DNA of 64,000 nucleotides from Streptomyces sp. DH12 (GTDB lineage: Bacteria; Actinomycetota; Actinomycetes; Streptomycetales; Streptomycetaceae): NCBI RefSeq assembly GCF_020873895.1, contig NZ_JAHWGT010000001.1:62001-126000 (forward strand), read 5' to 3'. Shown in pieces: positions 9,293-17,573 of this stretch; the first letter of the stretch is position 1; each line of letters begins with the position of its first letter. The notes below the pieces were generated by a model. It made no database searches. It was not told the origin of the DNA and saw only the letters and a list, made by a program, of their open reading frames with translations. A program made the position numbers and the translations under genes.

Positions 9293-9697
9293 ATGGCAAG
9301 CGACCAGGGAAGGGACACGGGGGACGGTACCGCCGGCGGCCACCGCGCGGACTGTGACGTCACCGTCCAGCTGAGCGACTGCGGCCGCGCCGACGCGGAG
9401 GCGGTCTTCGACGTGCTGGACCAGGTCTTCGCCGGCTGCGAGGACGTGGCGCCGGCGTCGGGTTCCGACGGGCCGGAACCGACCGTGTGGATGGCCACGT
9501 TCGACAGCTCCGCGCTCTCGGGCGACCCCGCCGGCACCCCCCGGCTCAGCGCCCCGGTGGAGGCCCTGCTGACCGGGGACAGCCACGCCGTGGACGAGGT
9601 GGTGAAGGTCCTCGACCGGCTCTTCGAGGTGCGGTCCACGCAGCACGTCTCCGGAGAGCACGAACGGGAATCGCGCCTGCTGCTCGCCCCGCGCTGA
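9293..9697 (+). CDS. Hypothetical protein, 134 aa
   Basis: This soluble acidic protein shows a CDVTVQLSDCGRADAEAVFD strand-helix start, VWMATFDSSAL in the middle and a C-terminal VDEVVKVLDRLFEVRSTQHV segment. The family was not recognised. Many streptomycetes carry similar small proteins near stress or deacetylase genes, but no role is inferred. ATG 9293 has a distant GGAAGGA box. Codon use and GC3 are those of a real gene. Confidence 0.65.
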   Translation: MASDQGRDTGDGTAGGHRADCDVTVQLSDCGRADAEAVFDVLDQVFAGCEDVAPASGSDGPEPTVWMATFDSSALSGDPAGTPRLSAPVEALLTGDSHAVDEVVKVLDRLFEVRSTQHVSGEHERESRLLLAPR

Positions 9698-9830
9698 CGC
9701 TCCAGGCGGCGGACGCCGAGAAGACGCCACGGACGGCACCGCGAAGACCGGCGCGTCGACGCGCTGACGGAGGAATCCCGGCCCCGCGCCGGCCCGCACC
9801 ACGGGCCGGTGCGGGGCCGTGCGCGACCCC

Positions 9831-9864
9831 ACTATAAATACTGTGTATACACCCTGTGTACAGT
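9831..9864. promoter_or_regulatory. AT-rich palindromic element upstream of the deacetylase gene
   Basis: ACTATAAATA is followed by the perfect 10-bp palindrome GTGTATACAC (9843-9852) and by CTGTGTACAG (9854-9863); CTGTGTA occurs twice, 13 bases apart. The AT content is striking against the surroundings. It lies 58 bases before the deacetylase start and looks like a promoter overlapped by a repressor operator (GntR- or MarR-like symmetry). The regulator is unknown. Confidence 0.5.
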
Positions 9865-9921
9865 GCAGCTCGTGGCCCTCTCCGGGCCTCCTTCCCGACC
9901 CTCTCGAAGGAGAGCCGCACC

Positions 9922-10713
9922 GTGCCGTTCCCGCTGCCCTCGGCGTCGCCCGCGACGCGCGTCCCCCGCACCCCCCGCCGTCGCCGGACCGCCGTCCTCG
10001 CCGCGGCCGCCTCTCTCGTCCTGGCGCTCGGCGGCTGCTCGGTCGACACGGTCGCTCCCGCCGACGCGCGCGACGACGCCAAGGGCGAGGCGCCGCGCCC
10101 GGTGGACTGCCGCGAGACCGCCTGCATAGCCCTCACCTTCGACGCCGGTCCCGGCAAGGACACGCCGGAGCTGCTGGACATCCTCAAGGCGAAGAAGGTC
10201 CCCGCCACCTTCTTCCTCCTCGGCAGCAAGCACGTCGACCGCTACCCGGACGTCGTCCGCCGCATCGCCGCCGAAGGGCACGAGGTCGCCAACCACACCT
10301 GGACGCACCGCAACCTCACCGACATCGAGCCGGACGAGATACGCGAGGAGCTCCAGCGCACCCAGGACGCCGTCGAGCGCCTCACCGGCCGAAAGCCGAC
10401 CCTCATGCGCCCGCCGCAGGGCCGCACCGACGAGACGGTCTCCGAGATCTGCCGCGAGCTGGGGCTCTCCCAGGTCCTGTGGAGCGTCACCGCCAAGGAC
10501 TACGCCACCACCGACTCCGACCTGATCCGTGAACGGACCCTCAAGGACGCCGACAGGGACGGCATCATCCTGCTCCACGACATCTACGACGGCACCGTCC
10601 CCGCCGTGCCCGGCATCATCGACGAGCTGAAGGCGCGCGGCTTCACCTTCGTCACCGTGCCGCAACTCCTCGCCCCCGCCACGCCCGAGCCCGGGAAGGT
10701 CTACCGTCCGTGA
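9922..10713 (+). CDS. Lipoprotein polysaccharide deacetylase (CE4/NodB domain)
   Basis: The 263-residue product starts at GTG 9922, with AAGGAG 10 bases upstream. The N-terminus is basic, then a hydrophobic segment ends at the lipobox LGGC, so it should be lipid-anchored outside the membrane. The NodB domain follows: motif 1 LTFDAGPG, motif 2 HTWTHRNL, motif 3 RPPQGRTDE and motif 5 ILLHDIYDG. Motif 1 has Ala in place of the second Asp of canonical TFDDGP, but keeps the catalytic first Asp and the metal-binding histidines. Likely substrate is peptidoglycan or another N-acetylated glycan. Confidence 0.88.
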   Translation: MPFPLPSASPATRVPRTPRRRRTAVLAAAASLVLALGGCSVDTVAPADARDDAKGEAPRPVDCRETACIALTFDAGPGKDTPELLDILKAKKVPATFFLLGSKHVDRYPDVVRRIAAEGHEVANHTWTHRNLTDIEPDEIREELQRTQDAVERLTGRKPTLMRPPQGRTDETVSEICRELGLSQVLWSVTAKDYATTDSDLIRERTLKDADRDGIILLHDIYDGTVPAVPGIIDELKARGFTFVTVPQLLAPATPEPGKVYRP

Positions 10714-10848
10714 CCCGCCCGCGCGACACCACCGGCGCGGTCCGGCCGCGGCTCGTTCGGCCCCCTGCCGCCGCGGCCCCGACCGGGGCATCCTGGAGCG
10801 GTGGGGCCGGTCCGCGTCCGCCCGCCCCGGGAGCGGAGGTGAGGGACC

Positions 10849-11361
10849 ATGCCCGCCGGGGAGAAGGTCCTCCTGGTCGACGACCGTGAGGACAACCTGT
10901 TCGCGCTGCACAGCGCCCTCTCGCCGCTCGGCTTTCCGCTGGAGTCGGCCACCAGCGGCGACGCGGCGCTGAAGGCGGTACTGCGCGGCGGCGTCGCCGT
11001 GACCGTCCTCGACGTGGTGATGCCCGGCGTGAGCGGCCTCGACGTCCTGCGGTACATGCAGCGGCTGGAGCAGACACGGCGCATCCCGGTCATCCTGGTG
11101 ACCGGCATGGGGGTCGACGCGCAGCTGTCCCGCACGGCGATGCGCCTGGGCGCGGCCGACCTGCTGATGAAGCCGATCGACCCGTGGGCGCTGTGCATCA
11201 AGGTGCGGTACCTGCACCATGCCGCCCGCGGCCGGCCCCTCCCGGTGGAGGCCCCGGGCCGCCAGGAGTCACCGGCGGCGCCGGCCTGGTCGGCGCCGTC
11301 CGCGGGACCGGACAGGCCACCCTCACCCGCGGACCGGGCCGGCCGCGCCGGATACCCGTAG
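10849..11361 (+). CDS. Stand-alone response regulator receiver protein
   Basis: The 170-residue protein is a receiver domain: acidic pair Asp11/Asp12, phospho-acceptor Asp55 (VLDVVMPG), switch Thr85 (VILVTG) and Lys108 (LMKPID). After residue about 125 comes only a Pro/Ala-rich tail, so there is no DNA-binding output. DDREDNLFAL at the start is typical of receivers that pair with hybrid kinases or PP2C phosphatases. No kinase gene is adjacent. ATG 10849 has GGAGGTGAGGGACC upstream. Confidence 0.87.
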   Translation: MPAGEKVLLVDDREDNLFALHSALSPLGFPLESATSGDAALKAVLRGGVAVTVLDVVMPGVSGLDVLRYMQRLEQTRRIPVILVTGMGVDAQLSRTAMRLGAADLLMKPIDPWALCIKVRYLHHAARGRPLPVEAPGRQESPAAPAWSAPSAGPDRPPSPADRAGRAGYP

Positions 11362-11423
11362 GTCGAGGGGCGCACGCGCCGGAGACGGCCGGCCGGGACG
11401 CCCGCAGGGGGCTGCCCGACGGG

Positions 11424-12464
11424 TCACCGCAACCGCTCGGCCGCCCGCTCCGCCCGTTCCGCCGCCTCCCGCGCCCGGCTCCCGGCCCGGTCGGCCTCCT
11501 GCTCGGCGTCCCTGGCGCGCTCCCGCGCCCCGCGCACGGCTCCACGCGCCGCCTCCCGGAGCCGCCGGGCCTCCTCCAGACGGGCCGTCAGCTCCTGAAC
11601 GCCGGCGTCCGCCTCCCGTACGCGCCGCTCGGCCGCCCGCACCTCCTTGCGGGCCGCGGCCGCCGCACCCTCCCGCGCGTCAGCCTCGCGGCGGGCGCGT
11701 GCGGCGTCCTCCTCGGCCCGCGCCACCTCCGCCCGCAGCCGCCGCTCCTCCCGGGCCCGCCGCTCCTCCTCCCGGGCCCGCCGCCGTTCCTCCTGGCCCC
11801 GGCCCCGTTCCTCCTGGCCCCGGCCCCGTTCCGCCTCCCGGGACCCGGCCCGGGCCGCCGCGCCGTCCCCGCCCGCACGCCCCCGCGCGGGAACGCCACC
11901 GGCGGCGACCCCGGCACCGCCACGAGCGGCGGTACCACCGCCGGCCGCCATATGCCCGGCAGCCCCGCCGCCCGGGGGCGCCAAACCGGCCGGGGGGAAC
12001 CCGACCGGTGCGCTCAGGGCCTTGCTCAGCCGCCCGGCGGCCCACTCCGCGGCCGCCTCCGGATCCGCGAGGGCCGCGTGCAGGGTCGCCTCCACCTGTT
12101 CCCGGGCGGCGTCCCCCACCCGCTCGCCCGCCTCGGCGGCCAACCGCTGCGCCTCCCGGGCCAGCGCGGCCACCAGGACGTGCTGCCGGCGGCCCAGCTC
12201 GCGCAGCCCGGCGCCGTCCGACTCCCGGTGCGCCTGACGCAGCCCGTCGCCGAGCGCGACGAGCGAGCGCGTCTCCTCCGGCTTGGCGCGGACGAGGAGG
12301 TTGCTCGCCCAGGCCGCCAGGGTCGGGCGCCGCAGCGCCCTGATCCGATCGGCGAGCGCCCGGTCCCCGGCGGTGCGGGCCTGGGCGGCGCGCTGCTCGC
12401 GGACCGCGGTGAACCGCGCGGGCCGCAGGCCGTACAGCTCGTCGGCGACGCTTTCGAGATCCAT
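11424..12464 (-). CDS. Coiled-coil protein of unknown function
   Basis: The 346-residue protein has a conserved-looking helical N-terminal domain (residues 1 to about 150; MDLESVADELYGLRPARFTA, RRPTLAAWASNLLV), a Gly/Ala linker (about 150 to 210) and a long charged coiled coil to the end with tandem RGQEE and RRAREE runs. The first domain recurs in streptomycete hypothetical proteins. No enzymatic motif or membrane segment is visible; a structural or scaffold role is only a guess. Confidence 0.72.
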   Translation of the reverse strand: MDLESVADELYGLRPARFTAVREQRAAQARTAGDRALADRIRALRRPTLAAWASNLLVRAKPEETRSLVALGDGLRQAHRESDGAGLRELGRRQHVLVAALAREAQRLAAEAGERVGDAAREQVEATLHAALADPEAAAEWAAGRLSKALSAPVGFPPAGLAPPGGGAAGHMAAGGGTAARGGAGVAAGGVPARGRAGGDGAAARAGSREAERGRGQEERGRGQEERRRAREEERRAREERRLRAEVARAEEDAARARREADAREGAAAAARKEVRAAERRVREADAGVQELTARLEEARRLREAARGAVRGARERARDAEQEADRAGSRAREAAERAERAAERLR

Positions 12465-12666
12465 GGCTCAGGCCCCACGGCTCGCTCCGGCGGGGGCGCT
12501 GCCGCACCCCGCCCACACCCTCACTATGCCCCCGCCGGCTCCGGTCGGCCCGGGAGCCGCCCGCCCGTGCGGTCCCGGGGCACGGCAGCGGCCCGCGCCG
12601 TACCGGTGGCAAGGGGAGGCTGCCGCCGGTGACGACGCGGGCCGCGGGAAGTCGGCGCCGGTCGCG

Positions 12667-13116
12667 TCAGAAGGCGAAGACCGGGGCACCCTCCGTCGTC
12701 TGGACGCAGGAGTTGCCATACGTACGCTCGAAGCTGACACGCCGGCCCTCCCAGACGCCCTGGGCCGTGACGACGACCGGGTCGTAGATCTTCACGCAGG
12801 GGCGCGTGCTGTCGCTCCGCAAGGCGGAGAACCGGCCGTCAACGGCCCGCAGGGCGCCGCACGCCTCCTGCGGGGCCGGATGGGTCCCGCCCGGGGACGG
12901 CATACAGGTGAGGGTCACCGCGCGGAGCGGGGTCGCCGTCGCGGCGTCCTCACCGCCCGCCACGGTCAGGACCAGCGCGCTCGGGGCGTACAGGCGCGAC
13001 TCGGCCGTGTCGCCCGCCTCCGCGGCGCCGGCGGCCGGGGCCAGCGCGGTCATGGCGGCGGCCGTGATCAGCCCGAATATGGCGGTGCGGCGCAGCGGGT
13101 TCCGCTTGTGCGTCAT
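12667..13116 (-). CDS. Subtilisin inhibitor (SSI family), secreted
   Basis: The 149-residue precursor has a signal peptide (about residues 1 to 32) and an SSI domain. Diagnostic segments are YAPSALVLTVAGGE, VTLTCMPSPGGTHPAP, EACGALR and the C-terminal APVFAF. Cys71/Cys86 and Cys107/Cys137 match the two SSI disulfides. The reactive site lies in CVKIYDP: P1 is Lys109 and P1' Ile110, so trypsin-like proteases are the expected targets rather than subtilisin (Met P1 in the original SSI). ATG 13116 is used; earlier in-frame starts would spoil the signal peptide. It is preceded by an unusually AT-rich region. Confidence 0.94.
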   Translation of the reverse strand: MTHKRNPLRRTAIFGLITAAAMTALAPAAGAAEAGDTAESRLYAPSALVLTVAGGEDAATATPLRAVTLTCMPSPGGTHPAPQEACGALRAVDGRFSALRSDSTRPCVKIYDPVVVTAQGVWEGRRVSFERTYGNSCVQTTEGAPVFAF

Positions 13117-13448
13117 CGTCCTCACTCTTCCTTCGAATCCATTGGTCGGGGACGGTGAACAGCCTGCCGACATGGGGCCGCTGACGCACATTCAGTGAAG
13201 GTTTTCAGGTTCGGTCCCGCTTTCAAGCAGTGACGCGAAAGCTGCCCTGGACTGTTACGGTGCGTCACCTGGCATCACGTCACCGCTGGTTGGTCGCCGA
13301 TCGTACATTCGGTTCAAAAGTGCACGATGCGCAGATTGGTGCGGAATGTGAGACGCAACATGTCCGAAACGCGCCGGTAACACCCGCGTTTCGCTGCCGG
13401 CCGCACCGTTCCGACGGGGCTCCGAAGCGCCCCGCCGCCCGCCCCCGT
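13117..13448. other. AT-richer upstream region of the SSI gene
   Basis: This 330-base gap lies between two minus-strand genes and is clearly less GC-rich than its surroundings, which fits a promoter region for the SSI gene. On the minus strand TTGAAA and a GAAGGAAGAG ribosome-binding stretch are visible, but no convincing -10 box at the proper spacing. No open frame with GC3 bias was found. Confidence 0.4.
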
Positions 13449-13682
13449 TCACCGTGCCTGGTCGGCCCGCTCCTCCCGCTGGAGCGCGAAGTCCACGATC
13501 GACCACGGGGTCAGGGCGTCCTTCTTCACCAGGGCGACGCCGCCGTCGTCGGGTGCGGCCTCCGACGCGTCCGCCACGCTGGGGGAGTGCGGCGCGGCCG
13601 GGGCCGCCTGGGCGGTGCCGGCGGCGCCGGTGGCGGCGAGCGCGCCGGCGGCCGCGGCCAGGGCGACGGTGCGAAGGTTCAT
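13449..13682 (-). CDS. Small secreted protein, 77 aa
   Basis: ATG 13682 is preceded by GGAGAGG. Residues 1 to about 26 are a Sec signal peptide ending AQA. The mature peptide (about 50 residues) is acidic in its first half and ends ALTPWSIVDFALQREERADQ. The family was not recognised; the lack of Cys argues against a disulfide-stabilised inhibitor. The upstream region is shared with the divergent SPW-repeat gene. Confidence 0.62.
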   Translation of the reverse strand: MNLRTVALAAAAGALAATGAAGTAQAAPAAPHSPSVADASEAAPDDGGVALVKKDALTPWSIVDFALQREERADQAR

Positions 13683-13920
13683 GATGTGCCTCTCCGTTGG
13701 GGTGCCGGCGGCGACCGGTTCGCGGGTCGCGGCGCCGTGCGGGACCGGGTGTGCGGTTGATCAACGACGGCGCGCCGCGGAGGTGTCGTCGCCGCCGCCG
13801 TCCCGCTGAACCGGTGCGCGGTCCGGGCGGTCCGGCGGGCGGCCTGTCGGTGGCGTCTCGGGCCGCGTGCCGGGCGCCTCTCGGCGCCGGTTTCGGGGAG
13901 CGGGGGAGGAAAAGTTCCAT

Positions 13921-13950
13921 TTGACCCGAATGGCGGAGCAGGGGTTATAT
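13921..13950 (+). promoter_or_regulatory. Probable promoter of the SPW-repeat gene
   Basis: TTGACC (13921-13926) and TTATAT (13945-13950) are separated by 18 bases in a locally AT-rich stretch, about 47 bases before the start codon, with AGGAGG in between. Spacing and hexamers suit the housekeeping sigma factor. Confidence 0.55.
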
Positions 13951-13996
13951 GGTCGTAAAGGGCAGATAAAGGCTTCTCTAGGAGGCGGGCCCAGAA

Positions 13997-14452
13997 ATGA
14001 CCACGCACCCGACCATCGAGCAACACCCCGATCTCGCCGAGATGCGCGCTCGGTTCGAGCGGGCCACCAGTACGCCGCGCGGCCAGGCCATCGAGGCGTT
14101 GGCGTTCCTCACCGGTGTCTACCTCGCGGCGTCCCCGTGGATCGCGGGGTTCAGCGGGTTCACGACCCTCGCCGTGTGCAACCTGATCCTCGGTGTCGCC
14201 TATGCGCTGTGCATGGGCGGCCTGGGCTCCGCCTACGAGCGGACCCACGCCATGGCCTGGTGCGCCGTGGCCATCGGTGCCTTCACGATCATCGCGCCAT
14301 GGGTGGTCGCCGGAAACGTCGACACCACCCGCACCGTCGTGAACAACATCATCGTCGGTGTCGTGGCCCTGCTGCTGGGGGCCGCCATGGCCGCGACGGG
14401 CGAACGCCGCGGCGGCGGCGGCCGCGCCCGCCGCAACCGCCCCGTGCCATGA
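13997..14452 (+). CDS. SPW-repeat integral membrane protein
   Basis: The 151-residue protein has four hydrophobic helices and two copies of the SPW motif: ASPWIAGFSG after helix 1 and APWVVAGN after helix 3. Such proteins occur singly in streptomycetes and have no proven function. The N-terminal 25 residues are polar (HPDLAEMRARFERATS) and the last 20 are Arg/Gly-rich and cytoplasmic. ATG 13997 follows an AGGAGG box. It has its own promoter and ends before paired hairpins. Confidence 0.85.
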   Translation: MTTHPTIEQHPDLAEMRARFERATSTPRGQAIEALAFLTGVYLAASPWIAGFSGFTTLAVCNLILGVAYALCMGGLGSAYERTHAMAWCAVAIGAFTIIAPWVVAGNVDTTRTVVNNIIVGVVALLLGAAMAATGERRGGGGRARRNRPVP

Positions 14453-14469
14453 CCTGACCTGACCGACGC

Positions 14470-14495
14470 GTCGCGGGGGGGGCCCCCCCCGCGAC
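14470..14495. repeat. Perfect 26-bp palindrome without a loop
   Basis: The arms 14470-14482 and 14483-14495 (GTCGC plus eight G, then eight C plus GCGAC) are exact reverse complements with no spacer. It lies 18 bases after the SPW-repeat stop codon and can form a 13-bp stem, less its tightest pairs, in either strand. It is probably part of the transcription stop between convergent genes. Confidence 0.7.
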
Positions 14496-14542
14496 AGGTC
14501 CGGCCGGAGAAGCCGGAGAGAGAAAGGGAACCGCGGAAACGA

Positions 14543-14580
14543 AGGGCCCCGGGCCGCCCCGAAGGGCGGCCCGGGGCCCT
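14543..14580. terminator. Bidirectional hairpin terminator
   Basis: A perfect 17-bp stem (arms 14543-14559 and 14564-14580) closes on a CGAA tetraloop, between the stop of the plus-strand SPW gene and that of the minus-strand cupin gene. There is no T-run, as is common in streptomycetes; the stem strength and convergent position support the call. Confidence 0.75.
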
Positions 14581-14606
14581 GAGCGGCCGCGCGGGCCACC
14601 CACGGT

Positions 14607-15146
14607 TCACGACGCGGGCGCCTCGTGCCGCATGGGCGTCAGCTGCTCGATGTCGTACCGGGAGCGCAGAGCGGCGATCGCCGCGTGGTCCGGCGAGCCG
14701 CCCGCGTCGAGGATCTCCAGCAGCTCCTCGAAGTACCGCTCGTGGTCCGGGGGAGGGGACGCCTGGAAGAACATCCTCGCCGGCCGGTCCGACCGGTTGG
14801 CGAAGGCGTGCGGGCACCCCGGCGGCACCACGATCACCGTGCCGGGCGTCGCCCGCACCGTCCGGCGGCCGGTCGTGGACTCCCAGTTCCGCCAGTCGTC
14901 GCGGGTCCGAACCCGCGGCTCGAAGGCGAGCACGTCCAACTCGCCCTCCAGCAGGTAGAACAGCTCCTCGCTGTGCGCGTGGACATGGGCCCCGACGTCG
15001 AACCCCGGAGGCACGACCACCTCGAAGCTCGACGCCGTACGCGAGTGCTCGCCCGTGACCTTGAACGTGACCTCGTGGGCGGGCACCGCCAGCGTCCGGC
15101 CGTGCCCGGTCGGCACCAGCAGCCCGTCGGGTGCGTGCGCGCTCAT
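14607..15146 (-). CDS. Cupin quinone-forming monooxygenase (MomA-like)
   Basis: The 179-residue protein has a cupin barrel: motif 1 GAHVHAHSEELFYLLEGE with two His and a Glu as metal ligands, and motif 2 VIVVPPGCPHAFAN. Its ATG (15146) overlaps the P450 stop as ATGA, placing it last in an rppA-P450-cupin operon. In Streptomyces antibioticus a cupin-fold protein, MomA, beside rppA oxidises 1,3,6,8-tetrahydroxynaphthalene to flaviolin. The same context suggests that role here; activity is inferred. A different cupin oxygenase acting on a later intermediate is the alternative. Confidence 0.8.
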   Translation of the reverse strand: MSAHAPDGLLVPTGHGRTLAVPAHEVTFKVTGEHSRTASSFEVVVPPGFDVGAHVHAHSEELFYLLEGELDVLAFEPRVRTRDDWRNWESTTGRRTVRATPGTVIVVPPGCPHAFANRSDRPARMFFQASPPPDHERYFEELLEILDAGGSPDHAAIAALRSRYDIEQLTPMRHEAPAS

Positions 15147-16411
15147 CCCCACTCCACCGGCATCGACTCGGGCCCCCGGATCAGCGCCCCGCGCCGGAAG
15201 CGGACCTCCTCGGCGGGTACGGCCAGCCGCAGCCCCGGGAAGCGGTCGGCGAGGGCGTCCACCAGCAGTTCCGACTCCAGCCGGGCCAGCATGGCGCCCA
15301 CGCAGTAGTGCGGCCCGTGCCCGAACGCCACGTGCGGGTTGGGCGCCCGGTCGAAGTCCAGCCGCTCCGGGTCGGGGAACACGTCCGGGTCCCGGTTGGC
15401 CGCGAGGTACGACACGTACACCGCCTCGCCCGCCCGGATCCGCGCCCCGGCGACCGTCACGTCCTCCAGGGCGATCCGCGACAGGCCGACCGCGCTGCGG
15501 TGCGGGATGTACCGCAGCAGCTCCTCGATCGCCCGGCCCCGGCCCGCCGGATCGGCGCGCAGCCGCTCCATCAGGTCGGGACGGGTGAGCAGGATGAAGA
15601 GCATGTTGCCGGTGTTGTTCGTGACCGCCTCGCCGCCGATCTGGATGAGCAGCGACAGCCCCACCGACTCCGACTCGGTGATCTCACCGGCCTCGACCGC
15701 CGCCGACAGCAGCCCGATGACGTCCTCGCCGTCCCCGCCGCCGGCACTGCGCCGCCGCCGCATCGCCTCGGCGAAGTAGGCGCACATCTCCTCCTTCGCC
15801 CGCTGGCTGCGGTCCGCGCCCTGTGCCGAGGAGAGGATGAGGTTGGTCCACTCGTGCATGCGCGGCCGGTCCTCGGCCGGCACGCCCATCAGCTCGCACA
15901 CCACGGCCAGCGGGAACGGCCCCAGGAGCCGCTCGGTCAAGTCGGCCGGCGGCCCGTCCCGCAGCACCCCCTCGACCAGCTCGTCGAGCATCTCCCGCGC
16001 CCGGTCGCGCAGCCGCTCGACACCGCGGGTGGTGAACGCCGGCGCCACCGACCGGCGCAGCCGCGTGTGGTCCGGCGGGTCCTCGAACCCGACCGCCCCG
16101 TCCACCGGGATGAAGTGCGGCGCCAGCCGGGTGACGTCGTTCTCCACGACCAGCTTCCGGCTGAAGCGGGGGTCGTTCGTCACCGCCCGGACGTCGTCGT
16201 ACCGCGTCAGCAGCCACGCCCAGCCGGACCCGTTCGGCAGCTTGACGCGGGTGACCGGGCCCTCCTCCATCAGCCCGGCCAGCACCGGGTCGAAGTCGAC
16301 GCCGTCCAGGTCGAGCGCCGGCCAGTGCCGTACGGGCGGCAGCTCGGGGCCGGCGCCCACCGCGCTCGCGCCGGCCTCCGGCGCGGTCGTCGTCGTTGTC
16401 TCATCCAGCAC
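15143..16411 (-). CDS. Cytochrome P450, CYP158A-like (biflaviolin synthase)
   Basis: The 422-residue P450 starts at GTG 16411, 11 bases inside rppA. The I-helix reads IQIGGEAVTNNTGN, the unusual GGEAVTNN of CYP158A2. ExxR is in IEELLRYIPHR, and the haem loop FGHGPHYCVGAMLAR has ligand Cys370. HRSAVGLSRIALEDV and VYVSYLAANRDPDVFPDP also match CYP158A. CYP158A1/A2 couple two flaviolin molecules into biflaviolin pigment. Here the gene sits between a THN synthase and a flaviolin-forming cupin, which completes that route. Redox partners are not encoded nearby. Confidence 0.9.
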   Translation of the reverse strand: MLDETTTTTAPEAGASAVGAGPELPPVRHWPALDLDGVDFDPVLAGLMEEGPVTRVKLPNGSGWAWLLTRYDDVRAVTNDPRFSRKLVVENDVTRLAPHFIPVDGAVGFEDPPDHTRLRRSVAPAFTTRGVERLRDRAREMLDELVEGVLRDGPPADLTERLLGPFPLAVVCELMGVPAEDRPRMHEWTNLILSSAQGADRSQRAKEEMCAYFAEAMRRRRSAGGGDGEDVIGLLSAAVEAGEITESESVGLSLLIQIGGEAVTNNTGNMLFILLTRPDLMERLRADPAGRGRAIEELLRYIPHRSAVGLSRIALEDVTVAGARIRAGEAVYVSYLAANRDPDVFPDPERLDFDRAPNPHVAFGHGPHYCVGAMLARLESELLVDALADRFPGLRLAVPAEEVRFRRGALIRGPESMPVEWG

Positions 16412-17573
16412 GGTCGGGCTCCTCGGTGTCCGTGTACGCGTCGACGAAGGCGTTCGGAGCCACGGTGGAGACCGAGGCGGCCCCCACCCGCGACCGGGCG
16501 CCGACGGCGGCGGCCGGCGAGGAGCCGGACGTCGTCCAGCGGCCCAGGGACATCTCCGCGGTGATGCCGGGCCCGAAGCCCGCCAGCAGCCCGCGCGCCG
16601 ACTCGGGGGTGCCGCCCTCGTCGAAGAGCCGCCGCAGCGCGTCCAGGACGACGGCGCTGGCGATGTTGCCGTACTCCGTGAGCGTGGCCCGGCTGAAGCG
16701 GAACGCCTCCGGAGCCACCCCCAGGAACTTGCTCAGGTCGTCCAGGATCCGCGGACCACCGGCGTGGATGATGTAGAAGTCCAGGTCAGAGGCGTCCCAC
16801 CCGTGCTGGCCCGCCAGCTGCTTGAGCGCCGGCGCCAACGGCTCCATCGTCCCCGGAACCCGCTTGTCCAGCTTGAAGTGGAAGCCGGTGTCCCGGACGT
16901 CGTAGGCGATCCAGTCGACCGTCTCCGGCACCAGGTAGGAGCCGTTGCGCTCCAGTGCCACACCCGTGCCGCCCTTGCCGCGCATGACGGCGGCGGCGAG
17001 CCCGTCGCCGAACAGGCCGTTCGACAGGAGGTTGCCGACGCCCAGGTCGGTCGGCTGGTAGCAGAGCGAGCAGAACTCGCACGCCACGATCAGCGCGTTC
17101 TTGTCCGGGTACGCCGTGCAGAAGTCGTGCGCCCGGTTGATGGCCGCACCGCCCGCCGCGCAGCCCAGCTGGGCGATGGGCACCTGGCGGGTGTCGCTGC
17201 GGAAGTCCATGGTGTTGATCAGCCACGCCGTCAGCGAGGGCATCATGAAGCCCGTGCACGACACGTAGATGATGACGTCGATGTCGGCGGCGCGCAGCTC
17301 CGCGTCCTCCAGCGCACGCCGTATCACGGCGGGCACCCGTGCCTTCGCCTCGGCCTCGTAGACGGAGTTGCGCTCCTCGAAGCCGGGGTGCTTCAACGTC
17401 TCCTCGATCGGACGGAGGATGTGCCGCTTGCGCACCCCGGTGTTCTCCATCAACCGCAGCGCCAGCGGAAGCTGGGGGTGATCCGCGTGGATGGTCCGCG
17501 CCAGTTCGAGCGTCTCCTCCATGGTGATCACATGCTCGGGGACGGACACCGCGGGTCTGCACAACGTGGCCAT
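16401..17573 (-). CDS. rppA: 1,3,6,8-tetrahydroxynaphthalene synthase (type III PKS)
   Basis: The 390-residue enzyme starts at ATG 17573 (MATLCRPAVSVPEHVIT), which aligns with known RppA starts; an upstream GTG at 17615 lacks a ribosome-binding site. Catalytic Cys138 (AQLGCAAGG), His270 (IIHAGG) and Asn303 (TEYGNIAS) fall at the same numbers as in S. griseus RppA. It condenses five malonyl-CoA units to THN, precursor of flaviolin and HPQ-melanin pigments. The stop overlaps the P450 start, and the three genes form one operon. The last about 40 residues are a divergent, Ala/Ser-rich tail. Confidence 0.96.
   Translation of the reverse strand: MATLCRPAVSVPEHVITMEETLELARTIHADHPQLPLALRLMENTGVRKRHILRPIEETLKHPGFEERNSVYEAEAKARVPAVIRRALEDAELRAADIDVIIYVSCTGFMMPSLTAWLINTMDFRSDTRQVPIAQLGCAAGGAAINRAHDFCTAYPDKNALIVACEFCSLCYQPTDLGVGNLLSNGLFGDGLAAAVMRGKGGTGVALERNGSYLVPETVDWIAYDVRDTGFHFKLDKRVPGTMEPLAPALKQLAGQHGWDASDLDFYIIHAGGPRILDDLSKFLGVAPEAFRFSRATLTEYGNIASAVVLDALRRLFDEGGTPESARGLLAGFGPGITAEMSLGRWTTSGSSPAAAVGARSRVGAASVSTVAPNAFVDAYTDTEEPDRAG

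Noticed and set aside
9922-10713. Catalytically dead deacetylase because of FDAGP instead of FDDGP
   Set aside because: Many streptomycete lipoprotein deacetylases have this Ala as I recall, and the catalytic Asp and metal-binding His residues remain, so inactivity cannot be claimed.
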